A stretch of 15,711 nt of DNA, taken from NCBI GenBank assembly GCA_900073065.1, contig FJOG01000003.1, positions 1,558,295-1,574,005 on the forward strand, written 5' to 3'. Below are positions 7,454 to 15,189 of the stretch, piece by piece. Each line of letters begins with the position of its first letter. Position 1 is the stretch's first letter. Made by a program: the position numbers and the translations under genes. Below the pieces are notes generated by a model. It ran no database searches, was not told where the DNA came from, and saw nothing but the letters and a program-made list of their open reading frames with translations. Source of the DNA: Phialocephala subalpina. Lineage: Eukaryota > Ascomycota > Leotiomycetes > Helotiales > Mollisiaceae.

Positions 7454-8378
7454 TTAAGGCTTGATCATTGTCCTGGTCCGCACTATCCCAAGAGGTATCA
7501 CCTCGTCTTCATTATCTCTGCTGCAATCCTTGCCAAGCACTCGATTGCTAACAGTAACTAAGGAAATGGGCATTCCCACCAACTGGCTTGCCTTTGCCTT
7601 CTCCTTTACGCCAACACGCTTTCCAGCCAATTCGCTTTGCAGTCCTTTTTCCAAATCGGCAGCGATGAATCCACGCAATTCTCCAACGTTGCGAAATATA
7701 CTTGAACTTGGGCTATGATATTCAAATAAATACCAATCAAGGGAAAACTTCTGTACATATCCTTCCAAGCTGGTGGTGCATCTGCTTTTACGACGAGATT
7801 ATTGTTGGTCGAGGATATTGAGGCGTGTCATATTTGGGAGGCATGTTGCTAGCGCAGAAGAGTGACCACGCAATCTCATCAGTTGAATGGGTTTTGATGA
7901 GGTCGAGATTCCTCTTGTGGACGGGATAGAGCGGGATACTGGAAGAGAATCAGAATCAATGACTTCGAACTCACTAGTCCATGATCATATGAGGCTGTTT
8001 GGGACTGTCTAGCAACGACCACCCGCTCATGAACCAGCATCTCAACGCCGGACCTCCTCGCTCTTCCCTCGCATCAACTGCAGCCTTCACCACAGCGGCA
8101 AAGATGTCTGGCAGCGGGCCCTTCTTATAAAGGGACGTGAAAGGAGCTAAGCCAGCTGCATTGACGACGGCATCGCAGTTGTTTGAGAGTATAGCGGCTT
8201 TGATGCCGGCGCTATCAGTTCCAACGCCAACAACGACAGAATTGAGTTTGGCGGTGACTTTGGGGGAGATCTTGGAAACGGTGCGAACGTATGCGACGAC
8301 TTCGTGTTTGTGAGCGAGGAGGGCTGGAATCAATCGCGAGCCTACTCGGCCGGTAACACCTAGAACGAGTACTCTCAT
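7454..8378 (-). pseudogene. NmrA-like / atypical SDR dehydrogenase relic
   Basis: The first exon starts at ATG 8378-8376 with MRVLVLGVTGRVGSRLIPAL, a Rossmann-fold strand and G-x2-G-x2-G NAD(P)-binding loop of the NmrA/atypical SDR group. It ends at a GTGAGT donor (7974). Removing 7974-7939, a 36-nt intron ending in TTCCAG, gives the typical DY-IP-YPVHKRNLDLI continuation and later AWSLFCASNMPPKY. Two frameshifts follow: near 7800-7815 (the frame stops at 7790-7788) and near 7665-7680. After each, the family sequence resumes in another frame (VVKADAPPAW then FPLIGIYLNI; and FIAADLEKGL, GKRVGV). Because both shifts lie inside a conserved domain, this is a recent pseudogene or a place where the assembly needs checking. 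Substrate unknown. Confidence 0.75.
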
Positions 8379-8816
8379 ATTGGGTTGCTGGAGAATGGCA
8401 CTGATCTCGAGAGACGGATCGCCTTATCGACAGAGGTGTTTTCACAACGTGTATGACCGTGAACGTTTCATATGGCGTTAGAATTCATATCCTACGAAGC
8501 CATGGACTGACAATAAGACGGCGTAGCATTGAACCGGTTCGATAAGGATCATGTGTCGCCTCGACGCGCAATAGAATGAATGAAGCATGGCCTTTGAATG
8601 GATTTATTTGTCTTTGCTCTCCTAAAACCACAAGTTTATCGCTGTGAACTTGAGTAGATAAATGAACCAAAACTGATCTATAAAATGAATCCAATTATAA
8701 TCTATAAAGATACGCAACCAATTACTATACAGCTCTTTCTCAACCTTGAACAGGATCCAGAAGGCGATCTAGAAGATCACGTGATGTGAGGTCTCGATTT
8801 GACCGACACCCAGTGA
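8379..8816. other. Spacer without a recognisable gene
   Basis: Upstream of the dehydrogenase relic and downstream of the truncated family A copy. Only short frames are present. It is AT-rich around 8640-8740 and contains GATCACGTGATG at about 8775. Confidence 0.6.
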
Positions 8817-9413
8817 TTCCAGGCTCATCGACTGCAGAGGGTGTGCCGACCTCCGTGTCCACATCGGCGCTGGATTCAATGACAGGCAGCTGGTGTTTTG
8901 GCAGTCGTATCCTTGTTGGCAGAAGTGGTAGACTTGGACGACTTCCGTTTCCTCTTGCAAGGACTTGTCAAACCCTCCAGGTCATCAAATTGTCGTTTTT
9001 GAGTAGAAGATTTGAGGCGGTTCGACTTGCGTACGCGTACAAATACAAAGTCCTCTGATTCCAAGTCTCTCTCTATTCCAGCGTCAAGTCAGATTTTATT
9101 AACGGTAGTAGGGTTAGCGATGAAGTAAAGCATAGGTGTGATTGATTACTTACCAATTCTAGAAACATGAGCAATTCCATCGTTAAGCAGCTCATCGTTG
9201 CTGTTACTTAATCCGCAGGGTGTTAGCACTTCGCAGATCACTTGGCGTAGCATGATGCGTAGGGTTCTTTAAGTATTGCATCTTCTGCAAAGCGCTGTGG
9301 ACAATATCCGGATATCAATGCCTTCGAGAAGTTCCTATGCGCTAGGTAAATTTGGGTTAGCGGTACTCACAGGTGGAATTGTGAGTACCGCTAAGCCGAA
9401 AATAGAAGGAGGG
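8817..9413 (-). pseudogene. Truncated second copy of family A (A')
   Basis: About 600 bp match 1070-1671 on the same strand: upstream region with hairpin, start codon, exon 1, intron and the first part of exon 2 up to the first repeat unit. Exon 1 has in-frame length changes only (loss of 8 codons after ATG, gains of 3 and 1). The intron keeps GTAAGT and GCTAAC, but the CAG acceptor is now CTG. In exon 2 the basic region is kept (RKSNRLKSSTQKRQF, CKRKRKSSK). A 16-bp gain then shifts the frame to a stop near 8876. Everything beyond the first repeat unit is missing, so no full product is possible. Confidence 0.85.
9355..9397. promoter_or_regulatory. Hairpin upstream of A'
   Basis: GTTAGCGGTACTCACA pairs perfectly with TGTGAGTACCGCTAA around an 8-nt loop. 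It corresponds to the hairpin at 1611-1653. The nearby ATATCCGGATAT (9304-9315) is a perfect 12-bp palindrome that in the left copy is altered to ATATCCCGATAT. Confidence 0.6.
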
Positions 9414-9548
9414 GTTGCTTCACGAGGCTACAAGCCCATCGAGCAAAGGAACTACAACATTAAAGAGAGCAATCATTGAGCGATATGGCCCCATATTGTC
9501 CGCCTTGCGATCGATCTTTTAGCAGTTAGCAGGCACTGCAGCAGCACC

Positions 9549-9824
9549 GAAGGCTGCCCAGACTCTCGCGACGCTAATCCCCTCCCACCCTCCTCCAAGG
9601 CCAATCCTCGTCCTCTGTTACGTCAAGACTTCGATCAATGTTGGCAGCGCTGGAAATTGCGACAGGTGGAGGAGGAGGCACAAACAGAGATGGATAGGTT
9701 GCTGCTAGAGCAGGAACAGCAAAGGTTATTTGGCGGAGACAGCGGTGATGACGGGAGTCTTTGTCTTGCATTGCTGGACGTGGTGATGCGACTCTTCGGC
9801 GATATCGACTACACGGATCCTTGA
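9549..9824 (+). pseudogene. Second, inverted copy of family Q (Q')
   Basis: The frame runs 91 codons to TGA 9822-9824 and matches the core and C-terminus of the family Q protein: DSRDANP, DFDQCWQRWKLR, EQEQQRLFG, LDVVMRLFGDIDYTDP. It has a 9-codon insertion after DANP and only one EQQ unit. The frame is intact over the conserved part and the differences are mostly silent, so it was under selection for a long time. No convincing start codon lies upstream, and homology to the left copy begins only here, so it is called 5' truncated. Conserved 3' flank continues to 9935, where BCS1-like sequence begins. Confidence 0.6.
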
Positions 9825-9935
9825 ACGCATCGTCAGGCCTGAGCGACGACCGATCTTGCATGTCTTCTCACAGCTTCACGAACGATTCAGGTCGTGACAT
9901 CATCAACATTCCTACGCCAATTACAACGCCACAGT

Positions 9936-10374
9936 GGTATTCCCTATCGAAGGGGTTACCTGCCGTATGGACCCGCTAGAACTAGAAAATCAAGTTTGAG
10001 ATTGTCCATCGCTGGATACTTCGACTTGGACATCTATATCCTCAGCCTTTCTGCCATCAGCGAAGAAAGCCTGAGGAGTCTATTGGTGGCTGACCTCTTC
10101 TGTCTCGTCTTCAAGCCCATGGAAGGTGACATAGCCCTTCTAAAGAGCGCTCAATCAGACATGTCGAATAGATTGGGGGAGAATAGCAAGGTCCATGAAG
10201 CAGCAAGGATCCAAGAAGAGGAGGTCAAGGGAGTTGAACAAAGAGTTTGCTGCTGGGGTGCCGGAGCTGAAATTCAACCCAGCCGAAAATTTATCATTTC
10301 TTTTGGAGCACAGGCTATCACCCGGGGAAGCTATTGATAAGAATGGAGATATGGATGAGGGGGATCAGGGATGA
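9936..10374 (+). pseudogene. BCS1-like AAA ATPase relic with internal deletion and frameshift
   Basis: The frame opens at GIPYRRGYLPYGPARTRKSS, recognisable as the approach to and Walker A loop of BCS1-like fungal AAA ATPases, but the usual GPPGTGKSS is GPARTRKSS. LSIAGYFDLDIYILSLSAIS follows. Near 10086 the sequence jumps to LFCLVFKPMEGD, which belongs to the C-terminal part of the domain, so Walker B, sensor 1 and the arginine finger are deleted. A one-base frameshift near 10225-10235 precedes the normal end (ELNKEFAAGVPELKF, SFLLEHRLSPGEAID), terminated by TGA 10372-10374. The N-terminal BCS1 domain is missing. It cannot be an active ATPase. Its left edge coincides with the end of homology between the two family Q copies. 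Confidence 0.8.
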
Positions 10375-10523
10375 GGAGAGGGAGGTGAGTAATGAGGTCT
10401 GAGGACTGAGGTACTTGGATATTCAACTGGGAAGGCTTCGAGTGGCTTCGAATGCGATTTGAAACCCACACCGCTTGAAGGTGTAAATGCGCCTGCAAAG
10501 GCTTGCTGGAATATTCGCAGAGA

Positions 10524-10907
10524 TTGCGTAGATCGGGGTATACTGCGGGGTTGTTGTTTGCTTTTCTGGACACTGGCAAGAAGATGAGTCTGTGAGATGA
10601 GCTCGTGTAACCTAGAACAGAACATGGTTCTGGGATCGAATTGAATTGCTATTTCAAAGAGGAGGTAATTCTCCTCAGATGCATTTTGAGATCTCTTTCG
10701 TGGTTAGTCTCTTGGCCAGGAAGGCTTGGAGCGTTGATGCTACCAGCACTGGCTATCAATCGAGTCCTACTACTATCCGATTTCATCTACGATAAGCTTA
10801 TCGCTGTGGGTCTCAAACATCGCGGGGTATTCGTCAAGGGTGTTCCGAAGGGTCCTTCGGGTCGTGCACAAGCTACCGTGGGAAGTTTCCTGCGGTAGCC
10901 CGTGCAC
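10524..10907 (+). repeat. Left arm of large inverted repeat
   Basis: The arm matches 11704-12101 in inverse orientation over its full length with frequent substitutions and small indels. Shared blocks include TTGCGTAGATCGG at the outer end, a long block around GATAAGCTTATCG and a 44-bp palindrome at the inner end. A short frame at the outer end (LLFAFLDTGKKMSL, then stop) is conserved with changes at all codon positions, so coding is doubtful. Confidence 0.85.
10864..10907. repeat. 44-bp imperfect palindrome, left arm
   Basis: It begins and ends with GTGCAC, and the interior pairs with several mismatches (GCTACCGTGGGAA against TTTCCTGCGGTAGC). It corresponds to the better-paired palindrome at 11704-11747. 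Confidence 0.8.
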
Positions 10908-10930
10908 CCTCTCCCACATATCCTCCGTCA

Positions 10931-10984
10931 TCCCTTGACCACAGATCCCTTGGCCACAGATCCCTGGGTCACAGATCCCTTGAG
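10931..10984. repeat. 15-bp tandem repeat, about 3.5 copies
   Basis: Units TCCCTTGACCACAGA, TCCCTTGGCCACAGA and TCCCTGGGTCACAGA, followed by a partial unit. A minus-strand frame across it reads GICGQGICGQG but shows no other sign of coding. Confidence 0.9.
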
Positions 10985-11089
10985 CTGCAAACCTTTCCTT
11001 CATATAACCATAATGACGATGAAAGATAAACCCACTAGAAGGAGAGAAGCATACAGAATCTAAGTACGTGATGTTCGACTTGGAGGAGG

Positions 11090-11172
11090 TTTGTGTTGAT
11101 GTTGGAGGAGGGTTGATGTTGATGTTGCAGAAAGGTTGATGTTGAAGGAGGTTGATGTTGAAGGAGGTTTGA
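11090..11172. repeat. GTTGATGTTG-rich imperfect tandem repeat
   Basis: About five imperfect units of GGTTGATGTTGAAGGA or shorter variants. The interspersed purine runs are strand-asymmetric. No gene is seen. Confidence 0.75.
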
Positions 11173-11180
11173 TCAGTCCA

Positions 11181-11670
11181 GGCACCAATAAGGCAATAAG
11201 GAACCAATAAAATATCGGCAATATGATATTCCAATATTGGTTAAACACGTGCCTGGCTGCCTTACTTAGTAAAACACTTTTTTTACTTTATATAATATCT
11301 AGAGATTATCCTTAAGCAAATTATTTATTATGGCTCTATATAGACGCCTTAAAAAGACTGTAATAGTATTCACTCGAGACTGGAGAATACGATTATCACG
11401 TGCACATCGAAGCCCAGCCCCTCACGTGACGTTCTGGGCTATCGCAGTCACAATTCCCACACGGCATTTGAGGTAAGTGATATTTAAATTCTTCAATTTC
11501 TGAAATTCCCAAAGATATGTTATACAATATTTTAGAGAAAAAGAGATGATTTCAAAGAAAAATACTGAAATCTTTAAATACCAAGAGATATTGCAATATT
11601 ATTGCAATATCGGCAATATTGCCAATACCGATATTTATTGGTTCGTATCGGATAAGATTTTATTGGTGCC
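11181..11670. mobile_element. AT-rich inverted-repeat element, possible MITE
   Basis: Both ends carry the inverted 11-mer GGCACCAATAA (11181 and 11670), followed inward by a related but indel-rich block containing AACCAATAAA and ATATCGGCAAT. The interior is AT-rich and non-coding, with CAATATTG-type short palindromes near 11590-11620. No clear target duplication is visible, so the boundaries are tentative. It sits inside the larger inverted repeat. Confidence 0.5.
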
Positions 11671-11703
11671 AGCACTGCCACAACGTGACAACGACGTTTG
11701 ACG

Positions 11704-11747
11704 GTGCACGGGCCACAGTAGGAAATTTCCCACTGTGGCCCGTGCAC
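11704..11747. repeat. 44-bp near-perfect palindrome, right arm
   Basis: GTGCACGGGCCACAGT pairs perfectly with ACTGTGGCCCGTGCAC; the 12-bp centre AGGAAATTTCCC has one mismatched pair. In single-stranded DNA or RNA it would form a very stable hairpin. Confidence 0.9.
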
Positions 11748-12101
11748 GGCTCGGGGGGGTATAGTCACCTTGGCCCTTGGGAACACCCTTGACGAATACC
11801 CCGCGATGTTTGAGACTCCCCCACTGCGATAAGCTTATCGTAGATGAAATCAGATAGTAGTAGGACTCGATTGATAGCCAGTGCTGGTAGCATTCAACAA
11901 GCCTTCCTAGCCAAGAGACTGGCCACGAAACGGATCTCAAAATGCATCTGGGGAGAATTACTTCCTATTTGAAATAGCAGTTCATTTCCAGACCCAGAAC
12001 TATGTTCTATTCTAGGTTACACGACCTCATCTCAAACTCATCTTCCTGCCGGTGTTCAGAAAAGCAAACAACAAACCCGCAGCATACTCCGATCTACGCA
12101 A
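11704..12101 (-). repeat. Right arm of large inverted repeat
   Basis: Inverse copy of 10524-10907, 398 bp, ending outward at CTACGCAA. The arms are separated by about 800 bp that contains the tandem repeats and the AT-rich element. No target duplication flanks the outer ends, so it is either an old fold-back element or two independently inserted copies of a dispersed repeat. Confidence 0.85.
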
Positions 12102-12354
12102 CAACAACGCCAGAGTCACATCCATAGCAGCAGTCATCGTCTCCCGGTGCTTCCGCTTCCTGAACCTCTTCCTGTTGGTAACACAGGACAGCTTTTCTGC
12201 CCCAGTACATAATCCCTTCAGTGCCATGGCTCATTTCGAGAGACGCGTCTTTGTGGACAAATATCACTTTCCCGTCTTTGGATGCAAACGACCCTATTTT
12301 ACCGCGGGCGTAAGAGTGCTCGGATGCGTTGTATATAGGGGTTCTCTTGAGGCC
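12094..12354 (-). pseudogene. Unrecognised frame downstream of the transcription factor
   Basis: An 86-codon minus frame ends at TAG 12096-12094 and contains FASKDGKVIFVHKDASLEMS, MYWGRKAVLCYQQEE and GDDDCCYGC. Its composition is protein-like, but there is no start codon at its head and no family is recognised. It ends inside the outer tip of the right inverted-repeat arm, so it may be the truncated tail of a gene cut by that repeat. Confidence 0.3.
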
Positions 12355-12461
12355 TCAAGACAGGCTGAATCCACTTCTCCTTGTCTGCGGCTCAACTTTC
12401 AAGATCTGATGCAACGCTTTGCCAGACTTTGGCAACATATTCGTCGGATCTGAAGAGACCC

Positions 12462-13721
12462 TCAATGCAGATCCTGTAAACCCATCTCATTTGTCACCCA
12501 ACTCAAAGCCCCTTTCCATTCCGTCGGCAGTGTCGAGAAAATTAGCCTCACAGTAGCTTCCGCCCAACCATCAATGAACCATCTCTTACTCAATCGGTGC
12601 ACCGGAACGCACCAATGAGCAAATATGATCCAAGCCATCAGATGTCCTTGCCGGAGCAACGCATCAAACTCGGGAGATATCGTTCCCGGCCATCTCAGGA
12701 CCATGTCCCACGATCTCGGGTATGGACGCACCATGTGGTACCAGTCCCTCAGATGTTGTACTGCGCGAGTGCACACTACCTTCTCTTCTAGTAGCGTATC
12801 CGAGCATATGTTCGTTGCGTCCAGAGCGTCGAGCGCCTGTATTACATTCTCATCAAGTGGGTTTAACTTTATGCTCTTCGCACGTTTTGGTAAGGAACCA
12901 AAGCATGTATCCTTGAATAGATTACGGTGTTGACGTGCGAGCACAAAAGCACATCTGAGTGTTGAGATGGCATCGCATATTGTGTCGATTCCCTCTTTTG
13001 GAGAGAAGGGGTCAATACTCGTGCAATGTTTGAATTGAAAGATGGCGAAGACAAACGTTACGCCGAAGACAGCAGTGCTGTTACTGGTGCTTATTTCGTC
13101 TACCGCTGATCTAAACTTCTCAGACGCTTTTGTTTGATGCTTCAAAGCCAGAGAATAATAATTCAGGTGTGTCGCCGGGAAGAAGTGAGCTTTATGAAGA
13201 GCGGATAGTCCGAGGATAGCATGCATCAGGAATTCGTGCGATTGTGCTGCTAGTGGCAAGTCATATTGCCATCCCTGTTTCATGGTAGGATCATCTGCGA
13301 CCATGCATGTAAATGAAGTTGTTGTCTCGTAGTGGTGTAATAATTCAAGTGTTTCCAGATCTGGCGATGATGGCTGCGGAACAGGACTAAGGCTGAAGAT
13401 TATTTCTCCGCTTCGGTACGGCTGATCATCGCTTGAGCTGCTACAGCATCGATCGTCAGCCAATGACAACTGGGCAGGAGGGTCCCTCGACCTTCGAGCT
13501 TACCTTGGGGCATGCGGGGGTAAGGAGCGCAATGCGAAATCGCAGGCTTCTCCGCGTCTCCTACAATTGCTGCATATCGGGCCAGTACAATCACACTAGA
13601 ATTGTCAATCTCCTCTTGTTCATGTGCAAGTCAAGCAACCACTTACCCTCACTCGTCTTTTCTTGCATTGCCCACACGCATTCCTCGTCTTCGTATGATG
13701 TTTACGAGATCCTCCAGCCAT
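12462..13721 (-). CDS. Zn2Cys6 transcription factor, Upc2-like
   Basis: Three exons, 13721-13647, 13595-13504 and 13440-12462, give 381 residues. Introns of 51 nt (13646-13596; GTAAGT to TTCTAG) and 63 nt (13503-13441; GTAAGC, GCTGAC branch, TGTAG) join in frame. Residues about 16-43 form a complete zinc cluster, C-x2-C-x6-C-x6-C-x2-C-x6-C (CGQCKKRRVRC, then CSNCRRRGEAC), preceded by a basic start MAGGSRKHHTKTRN. Residues about 80-375 match the usual Upc2-type C-terminal regulatory region: LELLHHYETTTSFT, SHEFLMHAILGLSALH, YYSLALKHQ, and a Trp-rich end (GWAEATVRLIF, PTEWKGALSWV). Length and domain order are normal for the family and no lesion is visible. It should bind CGG triplets in the nucleus; the target pathway (sterol or secondary metabolism in relatives) cannot be told from sequence. 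The first intron splits the cluster after VR. Confidence 0.9.
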
Positions 13722-13739
13722 ACCCGCGCTTCGATATAC

Positions 13740-13756
13740 CCGAAATTTCGGATCCG
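13740..13756. promoter_or_regulatory. CGG-triplet palindromes before the transcription factor start
   Basis: CCGAAATTTCGG (13740-13751) is a perfect palindrome with inverted CGG triplets spaced by 6. It overlaps CGGATCCG (13749-13756), also a palindrome, spaced by 2. Zn2Cys6 proteins bind such paired CGG triplets, and this pair lies only 18 bp upstream of the ATG of a Zn2Cys6 gene. Autoregulation is an inference; the site could lie in the leader. Confidence 0.45.
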
Positions 13757-13900
13757 AAGCGCTTCAATTGCAGACTAGTGTACGAGCTAAGCACGTTATC
13801 AGGCTGTTAAACATCGCATGTATCTCCAAGCTTATTTCGATGGGAGATAGAGAGTCAAATACTCTCAACCGCACATGCGATCTTTGCCAAGGTGGCTTAG

Positions 13901-13927
13901 CAATCGGTACTCAGACTGTACCGATTG
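13901..13927. promoter_or_regulatory. Perfect 10-bp stem hairpin upstream of the transcription factor
   Basis: CAATCGGTAC and GTACCGATTG pair perfectly around a 7-nt loop (TCAGACT), about 180 bp upstream of the start codon. Flanking GGCTTAG and the GGTACTCA core resemble the arms of the family A hairpins. Function unknown. Confidence 0.5.
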
Positions 13928-13962
13928 GCTGTTCGCAGCCTCATTCTTCGTATTAGGCTTAG

Positions 13963-14181
13963 TGTACGAGGTGCGCATGCAGAAGCGAGCCCCTAACTGC
14001 TGCTCCACACAGAATTTACGCGTCGACTTCAGTTTGCGTATGCATTGCGGCGCTTCACAGCGTTGAAATCTCGTATTCCAAAGGGTCGGAGGAGAAGATT
14101 AAGGCCAGTGTCGATTTTGAGGCCGATGCCGCCGACTTGAATGGAGCTTTCGCCAGTACGAAGGCGCGCGAGTGCAAATGA
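13963..14181 (+). other. Short unrecognised reading frame
   Basis: After a CTTAG acceptor-like site the plus frame runs 72 codons to TGA 14179-14181 and contains VEISYSKGSEEKIKASVDFE and ADLNGAFASTKA. Composition is protein-like in the second half, but no start, donor, domain or second copy supports it. Confidence 0.2.
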
Positions 14182-14513
14182 TGAAGCATACGAGTCACGA
14201 GCAGGCATGCAGACGCAGGACACTTGAGGCTACAGCCTTGCAACAAGCATGAGGTCGTGTAGGCAGATGAGGGTGTTTTGTAGGTGCAGCCTTGTATCGG
14301 GCAGAGAACTTGTGTCAGGCTGAGGCGCAGCCTTACCAACTTGTGCCTGGTAGTAACTTAACCTGGCGCAAGTTTTCGTGCCTCTTCATACATTCTTCTC
14401 GTCTTATGCATAAAGGGGTACCAAAATTTGTGCCTCTTCTAGCTTCAACCTTGTGCCAGGCTGAGCTTGCCATGGTTGAGCTTCAGCTTCGTGGCTTTAG
14501 GGTCCCTGATAGG
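14182..14513. other. Non-coding stretch with short repeated motifs
   Basis: Variants of CTTGTG(C/T)CAGGCTGAG (14308 and 14451), GCAGCCTT (14286 and 14327) and GTGCCTCTTC (14378 and 14430) recur. No gene is recognised. Confidence 0.5.
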
Positions 14514-15013
14514 GAAGATGGGACATTCACACTGCGTCCCGAACAGCCTGCTCCCGTGAGTAGGCTGACGTAGGGCTACTGTATTATAATTCATAGAAAC
14601 GCGTAAGGCGGAAGATCCAGCAAAAGCACCTTGGTGGCAAAGGCGGAGGCTTAACTTGTGGAGATGAGAGTGGCCAAGGATTCTGGTTTTGGTTCGTGAC
14701 TTCGAAATTTAGTGAAGTATTGGAATTTTAGAAAGACCTGTTAGAGGCGAGGCGAAGAGTGATGAAGATGGGACATTCACACTGCGTCCCGAACAGCCTG
14801 CTCCCGTGAGTAGGCTGACGTAGGGCTACTGTATTATAATTCATAGAAACGCGTAAGGCGGAAGATCCAGCAAAAGCACCTTGGTGGCAAAGGCGGAGGC
14901 TTAACTTGTGGAGATGAGAGTGGCCAAGGATTCTGGTTTTGGTTCGTGACTTCGAAATTTAGTGAAGTATTGGAATTTTAGAAAGACCTGTTAGAGGCGA
15001 GGCGAAGAGTGAT
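14514..15013. repeat. Perfect 250-bp tandem duplication
   Basis: 14514-14763 and 14764-15013 are identical at every base and directly abutting. The match stops at the flanking bases on both sides. The unit holds no recognisable gene; a short plus frame enters the first copy and ends inside it. Identity implies a very recent event, or a misassembly. Confidence 0.95.
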
Positions 15014-15189
15014 CACCTTTCCCTCCGCAGATTTGCCAGATGTCAAGCATAGTGGATATAAAGTAGAGCATAGGCCAGGCGGCCATATGCCAGACTTGCT
15101 TCCTTCTGCAGAGGAAGTTGTAGGTTTGGATTGCGACCTCTAGCATTGCGTTCCAGCCCGTTCGCCCCAGTCTTCTGCAAATCCCTTCG

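Noticed and set aside
10331..10625. Two overlapping minus frames at the left arm
   Set aside because: They lie over the BCS1 tail and the outer repeat tip, with no conservation at codon level with the right arm.
10931..10984. CRISPR-like spaced repeats
   Set aside because: The units abut without spacers, and the genome is fungal.
10773..11234. 153-codon minus frame with GICGQG repeats
   Set aside because: It spans an inverted-repeat arm and two non-coding tandem repeats, and the composition follows the repeats.
12597..12933. Several plus frames of 60-100 codons
   Set aside because: They are antisense to the well-supported transcription factor exon 3.
13880..13930. Possible tRNA from the strong stem
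   Set aside because: Only one stem is present; there is no D, anticodon or T-arm arrangement.
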